DNA of 64,000 nucleotides from NCBI RefSeq assembly GCF_003367395.1, contig NZ_CP031417.1, forward strand, positions 3,782,001 through 3,846,000, read 5' to 3'. Source of the DNA: Pseudolabrys taiwanensis (GTDB taxonomy: Bacteria; Pseudomonadota; Alphaproteobacteria; Rhizobiales; Xanthobacteraceae). The position numbers and the translations under genes were made by a program. The notes under the pieces were generated by a model. The model was not told the DNA's origin. It saw only the letters and a program-made list of their open reading frames with translations, and made no database searches. Shown here piece after piece: positions 24,616 through 34,487 of the stretch (within the stretch, counting starts at the first letter, position 1; each line of letters opens with the position of its first letter).

Positions 24616-27600
24616 ATGTCTCGTTTTTTCATAGACCGACCGATTTTCGCCTGGGTCATCGCCATCGTCATCATGCTCGGTGGCCTGTTGGCGTTGCAGA
24701 CACTTTCGGTCTCGCAATATCCGCAGATCGCTCCGACCACGGTGCGCATCTCGGCGAACTATGCTGGCGCCGATGCGCAGACAGTCGAGAACTCGGTGAC
24801 GAAGGTCATCGAGCAGGGCATGACCGGCATCGACAATCTCGACTACATCACCTCGACGTCGACCTCGACCGGGCAGTCGCAGATCACGATCACCTTCACC
24901 AATGCGGCCAATCCCGACACCGCGCAGATGCAGGTGCAGAACAAGCTGCAACTGGTGACGACGATGCTGCCGCAGACGGTGCAGAACACCGGGATCTCGG
25001 TGACCAAGTCGTCTACTGGCTTCCTGATGGTGATCGCGTTCGTGTCGACGGACGGGAAGTTGAATTCGGACGATCTCGCCGACTTCGTCAGCAGCACGCT
25101 CAACGATACGCTTCGGCGAGTCGAGGGCGTCGGCGACACGCAGCTCTTCGGCTCCGGCTACGCGATGCGGATTTGGATGGATCCGGACAAGCTCGCGAAA
25201 TACGCGTTGATGCCGAGCGATGTCTCGGCCGCGATCGAGGCGCAGAACACGCAAGTGTCGGCCGGCCAGCTCGGCGGATTGCCAGCGCGGGGAGGCCAGC
25301 AGCTCAATGCCACGGTGACCGCACGCAGCCGCATGCAGACGCCGGAGCAGTTCCGCAACATCATCCTCAAGAGCACGACCGAGGGTTCGCTCGTCCGCCT
25401 GAATGACGTCGCAACCGTCGAGCTCGGTGCGGAAAGCTATGTCACCAGCGCGGGCTACAACGGCATGCCGGCCGCCGGCCTTGCCATCAACCTGGCGACC
25501 GGCGCCAACGCCATCAGCACGGCACAGGCGGTGCAGGACACGATTGGTCGGCTTTCCTCGACATTTCCGCCGGGTGTCGAGGTCGTCTACCCCTATGACA
25601 CGACGCCGTTCGTCCGGCTGTCGATCGAAGAGGTGGTCAAGACGCTGATCGAGGCGATCATTCTCGTCTTCATTGTCATGCTGGTCTTCCTGCAGAACAT
25701 TCGCGCCACCATCATTCCGACGCTAGCCGTCCCCGTGGTGCTGCTCGGTACATTCGGCGTGCTGGCCGTGTTCGGCTATTCGATCAACACGCTCACGATG
25801 TTCGCGATGGTTCTGGCGATCGGCCTTCTGGTCGACGACGCCATCGTCGTGGTCGAAAACGTCGAACGCGTCATGGAAGAGGAGGGGCTTTCGCCGCGCG
25901 AAGCGACGCGGAAGTCCATGGACCAGATCACGGGTGCGTTGGTCGGCATCGCCACGGTCCTGTCCGCCGTGTTCGTGCCGATGGCGTTCTTCGGCGGCTC
26001 GGTCGGTGTCATCTACCGGCAGTTCTCGGTCACGATCGTCTCCGCGATGGTCCTGTCGGTACTCGTCGCGCTGATCCTGACGCCGGCCCTGTGCGCCACC
26101 ATCCTGCGGCAGCGCGACAGCCACGGCGCGCAGACCGGCTTCTCCGGCTGGTTCAACCGGATGTTCGATCGCGGCTCACGCGCCTATCGTCGCGGCACGC
26201 AGGCGATCGTCCAACGATCGATGCGTTTCCTGGTCCTCTTCCTGGTGCTGATCGGCGGCGTTGGCGTGATGTTCGTGCGCCTGCCGAGCTCGTTCCTGCC
26301 GCAGGAAGATCAGGGCATCCTGATGACCATCATCCAGCTTCCGGTCGGCGCGACCCAGGACCGGACGCTGCGCGTGCTCGACCAGGTGAAGGACTATTAC
26401 CTCAAGCAGGAGAAGGACGCGGTGGAGGGCGTGTTCACGACTGCGGGCTTCAGCTTCAGCGGACAGGGGCAGAATGTCGGCATCGCCTTCGTCCGGATGA
26501 AGTCGTTCGACGAACGCAAGTCGCCGAACCTTTCGGCGCAGGCCGTGGCCGGGCGCGCCATGATGGCATTCCAGAAGATCAAGGACGGCATGGTCTTTGC
26601 GCTCGCGCCGCCGGCCATTCAGGGCATGGGCACGAGCAACGGTTTCGATTTCTATCTGCAGGACATCAACGGCGCGGGCCACGAGAGGCTGATCGAGGTC
26701 CGCAATCGCCTGCTGGCGGCCGCCGGCCAAAGCAAGCTGCTTGCCAATACGCGTCCGAACGGACAGGAAGACGAGCCGCAATACGCCATCGAGATCGACG
26801 AGGAAAAGGCCAGCGCGCTCGGCGTGTCCCTGGGTGATATCAACGCGACTTTGTCGACGGCCTGGGGCAGCAGCTACGTCAACGATTTCATCGACCGTGG
26901 CCGCGTCAAGAAAGTCTATCTGCAAGGCGACAAGAACTTCCGCATGCAGCCGGACGATCTCGGGCGTTGGTATGTGCGCAACTCATCGAATGTGATGGTG
27001 CCGTTCTCCGCCTTCGCGACAGGCCATTGGAAGTTCGGATCGCCCCGGCTCGAACGCTACAACGGCGCTTCCGCGGTCGAGATTCAGGGCGAAGCAGCCG
27101 CGGGCGTGAGCTCGGGCACGGCGATGAACGAAATCGATAACCTGATGACGCAGCTCCCGGCGGGCTACGGCCACCAGTGGACCGGTCTTTCGGCGCAGGA
27201 GCGTCTTTCGGGCAACCAGGCGTCCGCGCTGTACGCGATCTCGGTTCTCGTCGTTTTCCTGTGCCTGGCCGCGCTCTACGAGAGTTGGTCGACCCCCTTT
27301 GCCGTCTTGCTGGCGGTTCCGGTCGGCATTTTCGGCGCGCTGCTCGCGGCTTTGCTGTTCGGCCAAACCAACGACGTCTACTTCAAGGTGGGCCTGCTGA
27401 CGACCATCGGCCTGGCCGCGAAGAACGCCATCCTGATCATCGAGTTCGCGATCCAGCGACATGAATCCGGTCTCGGCCTGGTGGAGGCGACGCTCGAGGC
27501 GGCCAGTCAGCGTCTGCGGCCGATCCTCATGACGTCGTTCGCCTTCATTCTCGGTGTGGCGCCGTTGGCTTTCGCGAGCGGCGCGGGCTCGGGCGCGCAG

Positions 27601-27765
27601 AACGCCATCGGCATCGGCGTGATGGGCGGCATGATCGCGGCGACGGTGCTGGGCATCTTCTTCATCCCGCTTCTTTTCGTGCTGGTGCGGCGTCTGTTCG
27701 CCCGCGGGCGTCAGAGCGGCGACGATGCGCAGAGCGGCGAGGTGGCCGACTCCCACGGAGCGTAA
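24616..27765 (+). CDS. RND multidrug pump, HAE1 family (AcrB/MexB type)
   Basis: About 1049 residues, the standard size. The N-terminus [17 protein letters not shown] is typical of HAE1 pumps. The proton-relay Asp pair is in [16 protein letters not shown] (TM4), and helix groups lie at residues about 10-30, 340-560 and 870-1030 with two large periplasmic loops. It forms the inner-membrane part of a tripartite drug pump with the preceding adaptor; no dedicated outer-membrane gene follows, so the channel at 17709 or one elsewhere may serve. Confidence 0.95.
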   Translation: MSRFFIDRPIFAWVIAIVIMLGGLLALQTLSVSQYPQIAPTTVRISANYAGADAQTVENSVTKVIEQGMTGIDNLDYITSTSTSTGQSQITITFTNAANPDTAQMQVQNKLQLVTTMLPQTVQNTGISVTKSSTGFLMVIAFVSTDGKLNSDDLADFVSSTLNDTLRRVEGVGDTQLFGSGYAMRIWMDPDKLAKYALMPSDVSAAIEAQNTQVSAGQLGGLPARGGQQLNATVTARSRMQTPEQFRNIILKSTTEGSLVRLNDVATVELGAESYVTSAGYNGMPAAGLAINLATGANAISTAQAVQDTIGRLSSTFPPGVEVVYPYDTTPFVRLSIEEVVKTLIEAIILVFIVMLVFLQNIRATIIPTLAVPVVLLGTFGVLAVFGYSINTLTMFAMVLAIGLLVDDAIVVVENVERVMEEEGLSPREATRKSMDQITGALVGIATVLSAVFVPMAFFGGSVGVIYRQFSVTIVSAMVLSVLVALILTPALCATILRQRDSHGAQTGFSGWFNRMFDRGSRAYRRGTQAIVQRSMRFLVLFLVLIGGVGVMFVRLPSSFLPQEDQGILMTIIQLPVGATQDRTLRVLDQVKDYYLKQEKDAVEGVFTTAGFSFSGQGQNVGIAFVRMKSFDERKSPNLSAQAVAGRAMMAFQKIKDGMVFALAPPAIQGMGTSNGFDFYLQDINGAGHERLIEVRNRLLAAAGQSKLLANTRPNGQEDEPQYAIEIDEEKASALGVSLGDINATLSTAWGSSYVNDFIDRGRVKKVYLQGDKNFRMQPDDLGRWYVRNSSNVMVPFSAFATGHWKFGSPRLERYNGASAVEIQGEAAAGVSSGTAMNEIDNLMTQLPAGYGHQWTGLSAQERLSGNQASALYAISVLVVFLCLAALYESWSTPFAVLLAVPVGIFGALLAALLFGQTNDVYFKVGLLTTIGLAAKNAILIIEFAIQRHESGLGLVEATLEAASQRLRPILMTSFAFILGVAPLAFASGAGSGAQNAIGIGVMGGMIAATVLGIFFIPLLFVLVRRLFARGRQSGDDAQSGEVADSHGA

Positions 27766-27767
27766 GG

Positions 27768-27989
27768 TTACTCGGGCTTGTCGGTCGCGTCTCTCCGCCA
27801 TTTGCGGAGCACCGGCAGGTACAATGTCGCGACCGACACCGCCAGAATAATCAGCAGGACGACGACAAATTGAATGATGGTGTAGCCGAGTTCGTCTCGC
27901 GGCACGAACCAGCCTGCGACAACGCCGCCCGCCAGCAACAGGATCCGAACGAACCAGCCAATCACGACGTTTTCCTCCGTTGAGCCCAC
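27768..27989 (-). CDS. small two-helix membrane protein
   Basis: About 73 residues: MGSTEENVVIGWFVRILLLAG and an IIQFVVVLLIILAVSVATLYL helix with a basic C-terminus (RKWRRDATDKPE). It converges on the RND gene, ending two bases from its stop. A bidirectional terminator is not evident. Function unknown. Confidence 0.6.
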   Translation of the reverse strand: MGSTEENVVIGWFVRILLLAGGVVAGWFVPRDELGYTIIQFVVVLLIILAVSVATLYLPVLRKWRRDATDKPE

Positions 27990-28512
27990 TCAGTCGGCTG
28001 AATAAATACGATCGAACATAAGTCGGTGTACAGCAGTGCGCTCGATCAAAGCGAATGCGAACGACGCAAGGTGGCAGCTACGTAATTCTGTTCTTAATTG
28101 GCTATCGCGCCGAATGGCCCATGTGCTTACATCGAAACGAACGGAAACATTCTGCAAGCATACAGACCTATTTTTGCGCCAAATACCCCATACCAAGCTC
28201 GACAGCACATTGGAACGACCTTCGTTGGTCCCTCAGGACAAGCCCAGACAAACGATCGTCGTGCGCCATCTTGTATAGTCAATTGGCGATGAGGCGTTTG
28301 GATGATGTGTTGTCTCGAACTGAATGCAGTACATTTAGGAACAACCCATCGTCGGTGTGATACAGCAAAGACTCGTGACGCCTTAGACCGACGGCGAAAA
28401 TCTGGCCTCCTGCGGACGAGGCGCTGGAGATAAGGCCGAAAAATGGCCGTCCAGCTTAACTTTCAACAATCATTAGCAGACCACGTTGCGCCGGAAAGAG
28501 GCCGCGTTGCCC
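27990..28512. other. intergenic stretch without recognised gene
   Basis: About 520 bases between the small membrane protein and bamA. Short open frames occur on both strands but overlap and lack family features or start signals. No repeat or tRNA seen. It must contain the promoters of its two divergent neighbours. Confidence 0.5.
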
Positions 28513-30960
28513 ATGAGACTATGTATATCGCCGCTGCAGTGGTTGGCCGTTTGCCTTTTGCTTGCTGTCGGGCTCATCGGTGTTTTGCGTCCGCAAGCAG
28601 CCGTCGCACAGACGATCAAATCTATCATCGTGCAAGGCAACCGCCGGGTCGAGGCCGACACCGTACGCTCCTACTTCCATCCCGGCGCGGGCGGCCGTCT
28701 TGGCCCCGTCGAGATCGACGAAGGTCTCAAGGGGCTTTACGCCTCGGGTCTGTTTGCCGACGTGCAGGTCAACAAAGCCGGCGGCCGCCTCTTCATCACC
28801 GTAGTCGAGAACCCGGTGATCAACCGCGTCGCTTTCGAGGGCAATAAAAAAGCTAAGGACGATCAACTCAAGGCGGAAGTCCAGTCGAAGCCGCGCGGCA
28901 CGTTATCGAAGCCGACCGTTCAAGCGGATGTCCAGCGCATCATCGAAATCTATCACCGCAGCGGTCGGTTCGATATATCCGTCAATCCGAAGATCATCGA
29001 GCTGCCGAACAACCGGGTCGACCTCGTGTTCGAGATCAAGGAGGGCGAGAAGACCGGCGTGAAGGAGATCCGCTTCGCCGGCAACAAGGCCTTTTCCAGC
29101 GGCCGCCTCAAGGACGTCATCAAGACGGCGGAGAGCAACTGGTTCAGCTTTATGCAGACGACGGACATCTATGATCCGGATCGCCTCGAAGCCGATCGGG
29201 ACCTGCTGCGTCGATTTTACCTGAAATACGGCTATGCCGACGTTCGAATCGTATCGACTGTCGGCGAATATGATCCCGCCAAAAAGGGATTTATCATTAC
29301 TTTCACTGTCGACGAAGGTGCGCAGTACAAGGTCGGTACCGTCAATATTGTTTCCAACGTGCAGGCCATTGACGCGGCATTGTTGCGCAGCCGGCTCAAG
29401 CTTTCCTCCGGCAGCGTTTATAATGCCGACCTCGTCGAGAAGAGCGTTGAGGGCATGACCATCGAGGCCGCCAAGCGGGGTTTTGCCTTCGCCAGTGTGC
29501 GGCCCCACGGGGACCGTCATGCCGAGACCAGGACCATCGATCTCGCTTTCACTGTCGAGGAGGGCGCGCGCGCCTATATCGAACGCATCAACATCCGTGG
29601 CAACACCCGCACGCGCGATTACGTCATCCGCCGTGAATTCGATATTGCCGAAGGCGACGCCTATAACCGCGCGCTGGTCGACCGCGCCGAGCGCCGGCTG
29701 AAGAATCTCGGCTACTTCAAGACGGTCAAGCTTAGCAACGAGCCCGGTTCCGGGCCGGACCGCGTGGTGATCAATGTCGACGTCGAAGAAATGGCCACCG
29801 GCGAGTTCTCGATATCGGGTGGTTATTCGACGTCCGACGGTGTCGTCGGTGAGGTCAGCGTCGCGGATCGCAACCTCATGGGTCGTGGTCAGTATGCTAA
29901 AGCGTCGGTGACATATGGCGAAAATACGCGCGGCGTCGATCTGTCCTTTATAGAGCCATATCTTCTGGGCTACAGGATGTCCGGCAGTGTCGGTCTTTAC
30001 TTTAGACAGACGGAGGCGACGTCCACCGTATCCTATGGCACGAAGAGTTACGGAACGAATCTCAGTCTCGGTCTCAGTCTGACAGAAGAGATCGCCTTCC
30101 AGCCACGCTATTCGCTCTATTGGCAGGAAATCACGCTCGCAAGCGAATATAACAACTGCGTCAATTCCGCGAATGCGATCGTCAACGGCGGCACGGGCGT
30201 CAAGCCCGGTGACTCGTGCTATTCGGATGGTGAGGCGTCGATTGCCATTCGCAAGGAGCTGGCCAATGGTCCGGTGACGGTGTCATCGGTCGGCTACACG
30301 GTGTCCTACAACGCCCTCGACAACGTTAAAATGCCGACCAGCGGGCTGTATGCCGAAATCAAGCAGGACCTCGCGGGTGTCGGTGGCGATGTAAACTTTA
30401 TCCGTACGCAGGCGGAAGCGCGCAACTATTACGAAGTGTTCCCGGATGTCGTCAGCGTGATGAAGGTGCAGGGCGGCACCATTGCGAGCTGGGGCGGCAA
30501 AGATCTGCGCATGCTGGATCACTTTCAGATGGGGCCAAACCTGGTGCGCGGATTTGCATCCAACGGCATCGGTCCGCGCGACGTTACGGCCGGTACCAAC
30601 AACGATGCCCTTGGCGGTAGCATGTACTGGGGCGCGAGCATGGAGGCGCAGACGCCACTCCATTTCCTTCCGAAAGAGATCGGTATCAAGCTCGCGGCCT
30701 TCGCCGATGCCGGCTCCGTTTGGGGATACAAGGGGCCGACGTCTTGGAGCGTGACCGGAGAAACAGTGCAGGTCGGCCTCGACAGCCCTTCGATGATTCG
30801 GTCTTCAGTCGGCGTCGGCCTCCTCTGGGATTCGCCACTGGGGCCTTTACGCTTCGATCTTGCTTATCCGATCACCAAATACTGCGCCAAGCAGACGAAC
30901 GGAGGAGAGGTGTGCGACAGTACCCAGATTTTCCGGTTTAGCGGGGGCACGAAGTTTTAG
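28513..30960 (+). CDS. bamA: BamA-like outer-membrane assembly factor (probable extra copy)
   Basis: About 815 residues. A signal peptide (LQWLAVCLLLAVGLIGVL ... AVAQ) is followed by five POTRA domains (first: IKSIIVQGNRRVEADTVRSY) and a C-terminal Bac_surface_Ag barrel with the L6 motif LVRGFASN. It ends in FSGGTKF, with the terminal Phe needed for barrel recognition. The ATG at 28513 has AAAGAGG upstream; a TTG at 28486 is less likely. The housekeeping bamA normally lies in the rseP-lpx cluster, so this isolated copy beside efflux genes is likely a paralogue (inference). Confidence 0.92.
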   Translation: MRLCISPLQWLAVCLLLAVGLIGVLRPQAAVAQTIKSIIVQGNRRVEADTVRSYFHPGAGGRLGPVEIDEGLKGLYASGLFADVQVNKAGGRLFITVVENPVINRVAFEGNKKAKDDQLKAEVQSKPRGTLSKPTVQADVQRIIEIYHRSGRFDISVNPKIIELPNNRVDLVFEIKEGEKTGVKEIRFAGNKAFSSGRLKDVIKTAESNWFSFMQTTDIYDPDRLEADRDLLRRFYLKYGYADVRIVSTVGEYDPAKKGFIITFTVDEGAQYKVGTVNIVSNVQAIDAALLRSRLKLSSGSVYNADLVEKSVEGMTIEAAKRGFAFASVRPHGDRHAETRTIDLAFTVEEGARAYIERINIRGNTRTRDYVIRREFDIAEGDAYNRALVDRAERRLKNLGYFKTVKLSNEPGSGPDRVVINVDVEEMATGEFSISGGYSTSDGVVGEVSVADRNLMGRGQYAKASVTYGENTRGVDLSFIEPYLLGYRMSGSVGLYFRQTEATSTVSYGTKSYGTNLSLGLSLTEEIAFQPRYSLYWQEITLASEYNNCVNSANAIVNGGTGVKPGDSCYSDGEASIAIRKELANGPVTVSSVGYTVSYNALDNVKMPTSGLYAEIKQDLAGVGGDVNFIRTQAEARNYYEVFPDVVSVMKVQGGTIASWGGKDLRMLDHFQMGPNLVRGFASNGIGPRDVTAGTNNDALGGSMYWGASMEAQTPLHFLPKEIGIKLAAFADAGSVWGYKGPTSWSVTGETVQVGLDSPSMIRSSVGVGLLWDSPLGPLRFDLAYPITKYCAKQTNGGEVCDSTQIFRFSGGTKF

Positions 30961-30969
30961 TCGCAGGCG

Positions 30970-31096
30970 CCAATGCCAGGCGGAGGCGGCACGGGACTTT
31001 GCGGCAAAACAAGTCTACCTCGACGTGGCGAGGCGATGGCGGGAGATGGCGCAGCAAGGCGAACTGCAGCGATGGTACCGAAGCTGGCGCGCGTAA
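30970..31096 (+). pseudogene. remnant of a small helical protein
   Basis: AARDFAAKQVYLDVARRW and REMAQQGELQRWYRSWRA occur in one frame up to TAA at 31094-31096. This looks like the C-terminus of a widespread short rhizobial protein (…YLDLAxRWxxMAxxAE). No start codon is in this frame after the bamA stop, so it is taken as a remnant. Confidence 0.4.
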
Positions 31097-31097
31097 C

Positions 31098-31128
31098 GCC
31101 GCCCTAATTGGCGGCCTTTTCCTTTTTT
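31098..31128 (+). terminator. rho-independent terminator
   Basis: GCCGCC (31098-31103), loop CTAATT, GGCGGC (31110-31115), then a T-rich tract CTTTTCCTTTTTTC. It lies about 140 bases after the bamA stop and probably ends that transcript. Confidence 0.7.
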
Positions 31129-31264
31129 CGGCACTTATTAAAGAGCCATTGGACGATGACCAAGACTAAAGAAATCAGGCCGTAGGTTTGTTCGGTTCGA
31201 ACATTTAAATCGCCCCGAGCGCAGTTGCTTCGTCCAAGACCTTGCAGGTCGTGCCGATCGCGGC

Positions 31265-31500
31265 TCATCGATTTCCCCCGTCACCGATAACCCCGTCCTT
31301 GTTGGAGCCGATGGCGATCCTAAGCTTGCCGTCCGGTAACGGGCGTTGCAACTGCAATGCTTCCTGGCCGGGGCGGTGAGCCAATCTCTATCTCCTCCGG
31401 CTCCGTCGTCAAGAATCCGTAAAAGTCGTTCGTTGTCTCGCCTTCCGTGACCTTCCGGACTGAGGTCCAGTTGGTCCAGATCCCAGCGAAGAGGCGTGCA
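31265..31500 (-). pseudogene. SRAP (YedK/HMPES-like) protein remnant
   Basis: The minus strand holds FAGIWTNWTSVRKVTEGET and NDFYGFLTTEP, then after an internal deletion EEIEI, and in other frames LTAP and QEALQLQRPLPDGKLRIA to TGA at 31265. These are pieces of an SOS-response-associated peptidase that crosslinks abasic sites in single-stranded DNA. The catalytic N-terminal Cys and most of the domain are gone, with at least two frameshifts. Confidence 0.7.
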
Positions 31501-31510
31501 CGAGGGGCAG

Positions 31511-31552
31511 CTGCAGCGCGAGTTGGAGAAAATCCCCTCTTTGAATCTCTAA
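31511..31552 (+). pseudogene. last codons of an integrase related to the one at 5101
   Basis: The bases encode LQRELEKIPSLNL followed by TAA. The end of the integrase at 5101-6621 is LQRELEKIPSLSF-stop, with nearly identical DNA. The downstream sequence also resembles the start of the region after that integrase (CGTAGCTCT). Only the 3' tip survives, joined directly to the SRAP remnant. Confidence 0.65.
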
Positions 31553-31725
31553 AGACACGCGCCCTGGAATTCTCACAGGCCAACGCCGTAGCTCTGAGCT
31601 AGTCGCCAAATGCCGGGCACGATCTTCTTGGACGCCTCGAACTACGAGGACACTAATGAGCGCGCCAGGGTTTTGAGCAGTCGCTCTCGCGGCTTTCGTA
31701 TAGATTGTAAATTTGTGCTAAGTGT

Positions 31726-32127
31726 TCAGAAGCCGTACATTCGCGCATAGAGGCGGCCGTCATCGGTCCGCTCGAGCTGATAGGTGATCTCATTATCCCG
31801 CTCGACTAGCTCGGAGCTAGACTTGGCGCGGGGGTCGTATGGTCCGGTCAGATGAAGTGTGGCTGCGCAGACCGCTTTGTTCTGACCTTTCTCTCTTGTG
31901 ACGATGTCGACCAGTGAGAACTTGAGGGCGGGATGCGTCCAGTTGTCGGGGAGCGCCAAGATGTCGCGATAGCGCTTGCCTGCAATTTGATAGATGAGTT
32001 GGCGTGTTTCATCTGCAGAGCAATCGAGCTGATTCCCACATCCCATAAGCGGGCCTGCAATGGAGAACACCATGGCGGTTGACAGCACAGTGCGAGCGGA
32101 GCGGTTCGATACAGTAGTCTTGGTCAT
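31726..32127 (-). CDS. lipoprotein, module B third gene
   Basis: About 133 residues. The signal peptide ends in a lipobox (FSIAGPLMGCGNQLDC). The mature part has SADETRQLIYQIAGKRY, a Cys in KAVCAATLHL and a strand-rich C-terminus. The start at 32127 gives a proper signal peptide; an upstream ATG at 32175 would add residues. It lies 65 bases after the SHOCT gene. The corresponding gene in module A (14609) is also exported but not visibly homologous. Confidence 0.7.
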   Translation of the reverse strand: MTKTTVSNRSARTVLSTAMVFSIAGPLMGCGNQLDCSADETRQLIYQIAGKRYRDILALPDNWTHPALKFSLVDIVTREKGQNKAVCAATLHLTGPYDPRAKSSSELVERDNEITYQLERTDDGRLYARMYGF

Positions 32128-32192
32128 GGATCGTCCTGGAGGTTTGTTACGGATCGCGAGAAGAGAGCGCACCAATGGTGCGCGGGAATGGC

Positions 32193-32585
32193 TCAGGCGC
32201 TGATCAGCTTGGCTTTGAGGCCGTCGAATTCGGCTTGGGTAAGCGCGCCTTCGGCAAGGAGACGGTGCAGGCGTTCGAGCTCCTGGCCCGTCGATGGCGG
32301 TAGCGGCGGAGGCTCTACGAGCTGGACCTTCTTGGGGTCATTGATGAAGAGATTGAGCCCTGATTCGCCGCCGCTCGGCGCGTCTTTCGGCCGATGAACG
32401 GCGTGAAGCGCCCAGGCCAGGGCGATGCCCCAACCAATGATGGTGCCACCGAACGCGACATTGATGACGAGAATCACGTAACGGTTCGGATGCCGTCGCC
32501 GAAAGGCGACGACCGTCGGTAAGACGTAGATTACAGCGACCGCGATAAAAAACAGGCCGAGGACAATCGCGTCTGAATTGGGCAT
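32193..32585 (-). CDS. superinfection-immunity-family membrane protein with SHOCT tail, module B
   Basis: About 130 residues. LFFIAVAVIYVLPTVVAF and RRRHPNRYVILVINVAFG match the PF14373 pattern, and the C-terminus LERLHRLLAEGALTQAEF is identical to the module A copy through the SHOCT motif. Divergence from module A is greatest in the first ten residues (MPNSDAIVLGL against MTSDKVGLIL). It starts at 32585, 11 bases after the GYF_2 gene, the same spacing as in module A. Confidence 0.8.
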   Translation of the reverse strand: MPNSDAIVLGLFFIAVAVIYVLPTVVAFRRRHPNRYVILVINVAFGGTIIGWGIALAWALHAVHRPKDAPSGGESGLNLFINDPKKVQLVEPPPLPPSTGQELERLHRLLAEGALTQAEFDGLKAKLISA

Positions 32586-32596
32586 CGATCGCTCCT

Positions 32597-33169
32597 CTAA
32601 GCCGCGCGCAAGAGGATCGACACGACAAACGTCGCCACCCAAACGAATCCATATGTTGGCGTCTGACGTAGGCGCTGGGCGCGCACGAACAGGTAGACCG
32701 GCGCCAGGAGCACCGCGAAGAACGTGATCCAGGCTGAGTTGTATCCGGCCGCCTTGAGCTGCTGCTGGTCCAGCAGGCAGAGGATGGCATTCGCCGCAGC
32801 GGGAATGATCCAGAGCAGCGCCGACGAGAGCTGGTGATCTTCATACGGGGTGTTGAGCTGGTACCCGAGGATCATGGCCTCGATCAGGAAGTAGGCGAGC
32901 GGCGCAACGGCAAGCGCCCAAACGAAGCCATTGTTTATGTGGGTCGCGGCGACCGGCGGCGGTTCGTCGCGGAGAACCCCGCCAAGTTCGGATTTGGACA
33001 GCGGTAGCCAATCCGAAAGCCCCTTACGCCAGACGGGGGTGTCGGCGTCGATGGCCTTGTCCGCGAGCAGAGCGTGTATCTCGGCCGCGGCGACAGGCCC
33101 CTTTCGCTGGCCGGACTGAGTGTAGAACCACTCCGCCGGCGCGGATTGCTCAATGGCAGCATCTGACAT
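32597..33169 (-). CDS. GYF_2-domain membrane protein, module B
   Basis: About 190 residues. From WFYTQSGQRKGPVAAAEI to the end it differs from the copy at 15564 at only a few positions (for example GYQLNTPYEDH against GYQSKTPYEDH), and the DNA is also nearly the same. The first ten residues differ (MSDAAIEQSAPAE). Domains: GYF_2 near residues 14-65, then four membrane helices. This degree of likeness over two genes, with different flanking genes, is the core of the duplicated module. Confidence 0.82.
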   Translation of the reverse strand: MSDAAIEQSAPAEWFYTQSGQRKGPVAAAEIHALLADKAIDADTPVWRKGLSDWLPLSKSELGGVLRDEPPPVAATHINNGFVWALAVAPLAYFLIEAMILGYQLNTPYEDHQLSSALLWIIPAAANAILCLLDQQQLKAAGYNSAWITFFAVLLAPVYLFVRAQRLRQTPTYGFVWVATFVVSILLRAA

Positions 33170-33305
33170 CGTCGATCCCCCTGATGGCTCACATGAAAAT
33201 TCAATGACAGCCCAGAAAACTTTACTGAGCTAATGACGTGGGCCGCTTAATTGGTTGGACCATAATCCATGGATTAACGCTCGGCAAACTCGCCTCAATC
33301 GCCTG
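33170..33305. promoter_or_regulatory. divergent control region with perfect palindrome, module B
   Basis: 136 bases between the divergent GYF_2 and XRE genes. A perfect 14-base palindrome TAATCCATGGATTA lies at 33263-33276, about 30 bases before the XRE start, and is the best candidate operator. No equally good palindrome was found in module A. Confidence 0.45.
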
Positions 33306-33566
33306 ATGAAGGCGGCGAAGCGCGTAGCTTGGAATCTGAGAAGGCTGAGGGTTGACCGGAAGCTCTCGCAGGAGAGCTTGGCCGTGGATTCGAACGTCGA
33401 CGTTTCGTACATCTCACGCCTGGAAAGCGGAATTGAAAATCCGACCGTCGGGCTCCTTGAAAAGTTGGCCGCAGCGCTCAATGAGGACGTGTCCGCCTTC
33501 CTGCTCATTCCACCGAAAGGCGACAAAAAGCCTGCTCCCCTGAAGAGCGGCCGGCGTCCCAAATAA
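33306..33566 (+). CDS. XRE-family helix-turn-helix regulator, module B
   Basis: About 86 residues: LRRLRVDRKLSQESLAVDSN, then VSYISRLESGIENPTVGLLE and a short tail ending SGRRPK. The ATG at 33306 aligns with the start of the module A regulator, so the upstream in-frame ATG at 33255 is not used here. Protein identity to module A is moderate, much lower than for the GYF_2 gene, so the regulator has diverged faster or has a separate origin. Confidence 0.87.
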   Translation: MKAAKRVAWNLRRLRVDRKLSQESLAVDSNVDVSYISRLESGIENPTVGLLEKLAAALNEDVSAFLLIPPKGDKKPAPLKSGRRPK

Positions 33567-33719
33567 GCCAACGGGCTGTTACTTTACGTCTCTCGGCAGG
33601 CCAGGGCCTTAAGAGGAAGCCGAGACAATCCGAAGGATTGGCTGAGGAGTTCTCCACGGTTGCCCGTGAATCTGACCGCCGCTCATCATGGCAAGCATGA
33701 CAGCGTAGGGCGGCGCGGC

Positions 33720-34216
33720 TTAGCCGACACCTTGCTTGCCGCGCTCATTGCTGAGCAGCTCACGAATCCACAGTACTTCGTCGCGTTTTGTTGATCGAGC
33801 GACACAGAGGGCCGAATGCCGGGTGCACGAAGAATCGCCGGCCGTCATCGTAGTGTGTCGGCGGATTATGCAGAAACGAGATGCCGCCCGGGGAGGTCCC
33901 TCGGCGAGGTGACACCTTACGAACCGAGAGCTTCCGATCCGCCATTCGCGAGCCATTGGCGCAAGCCATGCGAGGTGTCGGAGGCCCGGAGAAGCTCTTC
34001 GTGGTTGCCGGTGAGGGCGATGACATTCTCCGGGTCATGGGCCTGGAGGTCCATGACCGTTTGTACGACCGCACGGGAGTCGGGCCCTCGGTCGATGAGG
34101 TCGCCTAGGAAGATGTATTTGGTGGGGATCCCGTTCGCGTACCGGCGGCATTCGTCGAGAAGCTTTATAAGCTTATCCTGGCAGCCATGAATGTCGCCGA
34201 TCGCAAACGTGAGCAT
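33720..34216 (-). pseudogene. metallophosphoesterase, frameshifted, module B
   Basis: The first 99 codons from 34216 are intact PPP-family phosphatase sequence: GDIHGCQDKL, FLGDLIDRGPDSR and LTGNHEELL, all metal ligands. The frame then breaks after NGGSEALGS; PTHYDDGRRFFVHP follows in another frame and RDEVLWIRELLSNERG in a third, ending with TAA at 33720-33722. The C-terminal VHGHTP part is missing. Module A keeps the opposite end of the same family. Confidence 0.75.
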
Positions 34217-34233
34217 CGTCAGTCCGGTGTGGC

Positions 34234-34437
34234 CTAGTTTTCGGTATCCTTGCGGCCCTCATTGACGAATGGCCGAAGAACGATTCTGCCGTCAAGCGGC
34301 AAGGCTTGAAGGATGACGTTCAGGCCGGCACCGTCCTGATGAAGGAAGGCGGCGCCGACGTCGATCCAGACGTCCTTTTGGCCCTCGCGCTTGATGGTCG
34401 TGTAGCACTTGAAGTCGGGCATCGTCTTGGAAGTCAT
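34234..34437 (-). CDS. small hypothetical protein
   Basis: About 67 residues beginning MTSKTMPDFKCYTTIKREG and continuing DVWIDVGAAFLHQDGAGLNV. Short proteins with this pattern (one strand-rich domain, 'iNviLqAlPldGrivLr') are frequent on alphaproteobacterial plasmids and conjugative islands. It lies between the zinc-binding small protein and the phosphatase remnant on the same strand. Function unknown. Confidence 0.65.
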   Translation of the reverse strand: MTSKTMPDFKCYTTIKREGQKDVWIDVGAAFLHQDGAGLNVILQALPLDGRIVLRPFVNEGRKDTEN

Positions 34438-34487
34438 CTCAGTGGGCTCCGATGAATGGTCGGGTTGGGGGGGACGACGAGGGGTGG

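Noticed and set aside
23680..25254. 524-codon open frame antisense to the RND adaptor and pump
   Set aside because: Crosses two well-supported genes on the other strand and has the Arg/Asp/His-rich composition of a shadow frame.
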